Of a stretch of DNA of 6,829 bases, positions 6,212 to 6,829 are shown in pieces (within the stretch, counting starts at the first letter, position 1; every line of letters begins with the position of its first letter). The position numbers and the translations under genes are program-made. The notes under the pieces were generated by a model. That model was given only the letters and a program-made list of their open reading frames with translations, had not been told where the DNA came from and did no database searches. This stretch comes from Clostridiales bacterium (lineage in GTDB: Bacteria > Bacillota > Dehalobacteriia > UBA4068), in assembly GCA_009783495.1 (NCBI GenBank), contig WRDJ01000040.1, forward strand, positions 1 to 6,829, in the 5' to 3' direction.

Positions 6212-6247
6212 GAGAAAAAACCGGCCCTGATGGGCCGGTTTTTTCTC
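6212..6247 (-). terminator. Strong, symmetrical intrinsic terminator
   Basis: A perfect 16-bp inverted repeat, GAGAAAAAACCGGCCC (6212-6227) and its complement (6232-6247), encloses a 4-base loop. The CCGGCCC core is flanked by A6 and T6, so it can work on both strands. It starts three bases after the stop codon of the upstream gene and insulates hisS from it. Confidence 0.93.
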
Positions 6248-6250
6248 GTT

Positions 6251-6829
6251 TTATATTGTCGTTATTTTTACTTGACTGTCATTGATGTATTGATAGCCAA
6301 AACAAACGCCTGCATAGGATCCCCCCAAAAGGACAAGGTAACTTCCTTTTTCTTCCGAAAACCATATATCAGCAAGATTGAAATGAAAATAATCGGCTCC
6401 GTTGTAATATAAAGGTTCATTGCGTCTGTCTATTAAAATTTCTTTCGGTATCGTAAATGTTTCGTGATGATTGAACGCCGTGCTTCTTTTCAGCCCTAAA
6501 ATTCCACTGGTCGTATATGTCGCGGCGTATTGTTCGGTTAGAAACTCTTCCGGGTCAAACTCTTTTATAAAATAAAAATTTTCGATATTGCGATAATCGG
6601 CGAATTCTCCAAAAGAGGAGTCGTTATATCCGTATCTATAAAAATAAGCCGCTATCGAAACCCGCTCATATCCTTCGGGCACAGGCCAATCTGGCGTATG
6701 TGTATATGTTGGGTTTGGGTTATTTAGGCTCGGAATTACACTATTTGCATGACCGAAGTAAAAGTCAATTTCTACACTATCAGAGTCAAAAACAACCGTG
6801 TCGCTTTTTGCGCCGCAAAAAAATTTGCC
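6251..6829 (-). CDS. Protein of unknown function, 5' end beyond window
   Basis: The minus-strand frame ending in TAA (6251-6253) stays open to the right edge and gives at least 192 residues. A GTG at 6682 could be read as a start, but the 49 codons upstream are uninterrupted and look coding (KSDTVVFDSDSVEIDFYFG), and no good ribosome binding site precedes the GTG. The gene most likely starts outside the window. I do not recognise the family. The visible part is rich in Tyr, Phe, Asp and Asn, for example AAYFYRYGYNDSSFGEF, a charged FDPEEFLTEQY stretch and a GGSYAGVCFGYQYIN near the end, suggesting a soluble or exported beta-rich domain. There is no membrane helix in the visible part; a signal peptide or lipobox could lie outside. 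It is AT-rich compared with hisS, which hints at accessory origin. It is closed by a strong terminator. Confidence 0.7.
   Translation of the reverse strand, partial: GKFFCGAKSDTVVFDSDSVEIDFYFGHANSVIPSLNNPNPTYTHTPDWPVPEGYERVSIAAYFYRYGYNDSSFGEFADYRNIENFYFIKEFDPEEFLTEQYAATYTTSGILGLKRSTAFNHHETFTIPKEILIDRRNEPLYYNGADYFHFNLADIWFSEEKGSYLVLLGGSYAGVCFGYQYINDSQVKITTI

Overview
The window looks like a chromosomal segment of a bacterium in the phylum Bacillota. This rests on the hisS/aspS neighbourhood, the GGAGG-type ribosome binding sites before almost every gene, and a YoaP-type acetyltransferase and a YcxB-like membrane protein next to aspS. A Negativicutes or Clostridia member with a fairly GC-rich core is my best guess, but the assignment is inference and no 16S or other marker is present. 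Every gene I can support reads on the minus strand, so transcription runs from high to low coordinates.

Right end (6251-6829): the 3' part of an AT-rich gene of unknown function that continues beyond the window, closed by a very strong, perfectly symmetrical intrinsic terminator (6212-6247). A near-consensus sigma-70/sigma-A promoter (6166-6194) then starts the central cluster: hisS (histidyl-tRNA synthetase, 4860-6131), an AT-rich 149-residue orphan gene (4276-4725), aspS (aspartyl-tRNA synthetase, 2403-4196), yoaP (GNAT plus thioredoxin-like domain, 1621-2385) and a ycxB-like two-helix membrane protein gene (1044-1619). The last three are 17 nt and 1 nt apart and look like one operon. The hisS-aspS pair, often adjacent in Bacillota, is separated here by the orphan gene and a small palindrome-rich stretch.

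Left end: an RNA gene that I identify as 6S RNA (ssrS, about 739-924), with a promoter carrying an upstream A-tract block, a -35 and an extended -10. It is followed after only 32 nt by pyrF (orotidine-5'-phosphate decarboxylase), which runs off the left edge of the window. There is little room for an independent pyrF promoter, so pyrF may be fed by read-through from the 6S promoter.

Functionally the core is translation (His and Asp charging), a global transcription regulator RNA, and pyrimidine synthesis. AspRS carries the His and Gly residues associated with non-discriminating bacterial AspRS, which suggests that this organism makes Asn-tRNA(Asn) by transamidation. Both AT-rich genes of unknown function look like accessory DNA beside housekeeping genes. 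I found no CRISPR array, tRNA, rRNA, transposase or obvious new defence system.
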